NCBI GenBank assembly: GCA_948857205.1
Contig: CAQPRV010000065.1
Span: forward strand, 1 to 13,182
Reading direction: 5' to 3'
DNA from: an uncultured Clostridia bacterium
GTDB lineage: Bacteria; Bacillota; Clostridia; TANB77; CAG-508
Length of the DNA stretch: 13,182 bases
Shown: positions 13,140-13,182 of the stretch, one piece after another
How positions within the stretch are numbered: the stretch's first letter is position 1
How the letters are laid out: each line of letters begins with the position of its first letter
Notes under the pieces: generated by a model
Told to the model about the DNA's origin: nothing
What the model saw: only the letters and a program-made list of their open reading frames with translations
Databases searched by the model: none
Made by a program: the position numbers and the translations under genes

Positions 13140-13182
13140 GCATTGAATAAAATCAGCAAGGAGCTATCGAAGTTCGAGCAGG

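Noticed and set aside
12667..13150. Several ORFs on both strands in the GC-rich tail (e.g. 12733-12936 +, 12667-13014 -)
   Set aside because: They overlap the SurE and GldB-like frames and show no family features; high-GC DNA gives long chance frames.
12597..13182. Horizontal transfer of Bacteroidota genes into the Firmicute
   Set aside because: Genes on both sides are cut at the same point with no mobile-element end, integration site or flanking repeat; a chimeric contig is simpler.

Overview
The window looks like AT-rich chromosomal DNA of a low-GC Firmicute of the Clostridia type. The evidence is the AT-rich coding sequence, strong GGAGG ribosome binding sites, TTGACA/TAAAAT promoters, and the Firmicutes gene order ylxM-ffh-rpsP-khpA-rimM-trmD-rplS. 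The last ~580 bases (about 12,597-13,182) are different: much richer in G+C, and on the minus strand they encode pieces of Bacteroidota-type GldB and SurE. That end is best read as a chimeric contig join, not as biology of the host.

Layout. 1-270: non-coding, with a long imperfect hairpin and a single copy of a repeat arm that recurs near 8.87 kb. 276-4812: the SRP/ribosome-maturation operon, all on the + strand. It starts at a TTGACA-17-TAAAGT promoter and ends at an AT-rich stem plus T-run. ffh carries a one-base insertion in its P-loop, probably a sequence error in an essential gene. An unusually structured 280-base spacer precedes rpsP, and L19 has a long acidic C-terminal tail. 4811-5852: a repeat-rich island. 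It holds an element bounded by perfect 31-bp inverted repeats with a GGGGACGG core, a 5'-truncated Amidase_6 remnant whose apparent start codon lies inside one of those repeats, and a 390-base multi-hairpin element closed by 24-bp inverted repeats. The two elements share a 39-base motif.

5912-8687: a two-component system, an OmpR-class regulator followed by a six-TM histidine kinase, with a degenerate ATP-binding G1 box in the kinase. 8703-8904: a third inverted-repeat element. 8979-10560: a membrane-anchored protein of unknown function and a PflX-type radical SAM protein, probably co-transcribed. 10631-12433: a separate transcription unit encoding a long, apparently duplicated ThyX-like thymidylate synthase and a dihydrofolate reductase, ending at a good terminator. 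12437-12600: a strong promoter and the first 25 codons of a Cys-containing protein that is cut off at the chimeric join.

Together the ordinary genes cover protein targeting (Ffh), ribosome assembly and tRNA modification (S16, KhpA, RimM, TrmD, L19), envelope sensing (two-component system) and thymidylate/folate metabolism. The most interesting items are the nested inverted-repeat elements, the two-domain ThyX whose signature motif seems split between its halves and which sits beside DHFR, and the amidase remnant. No CRISPR array, rRNA, tRNA, transposase or defence system was recognised.
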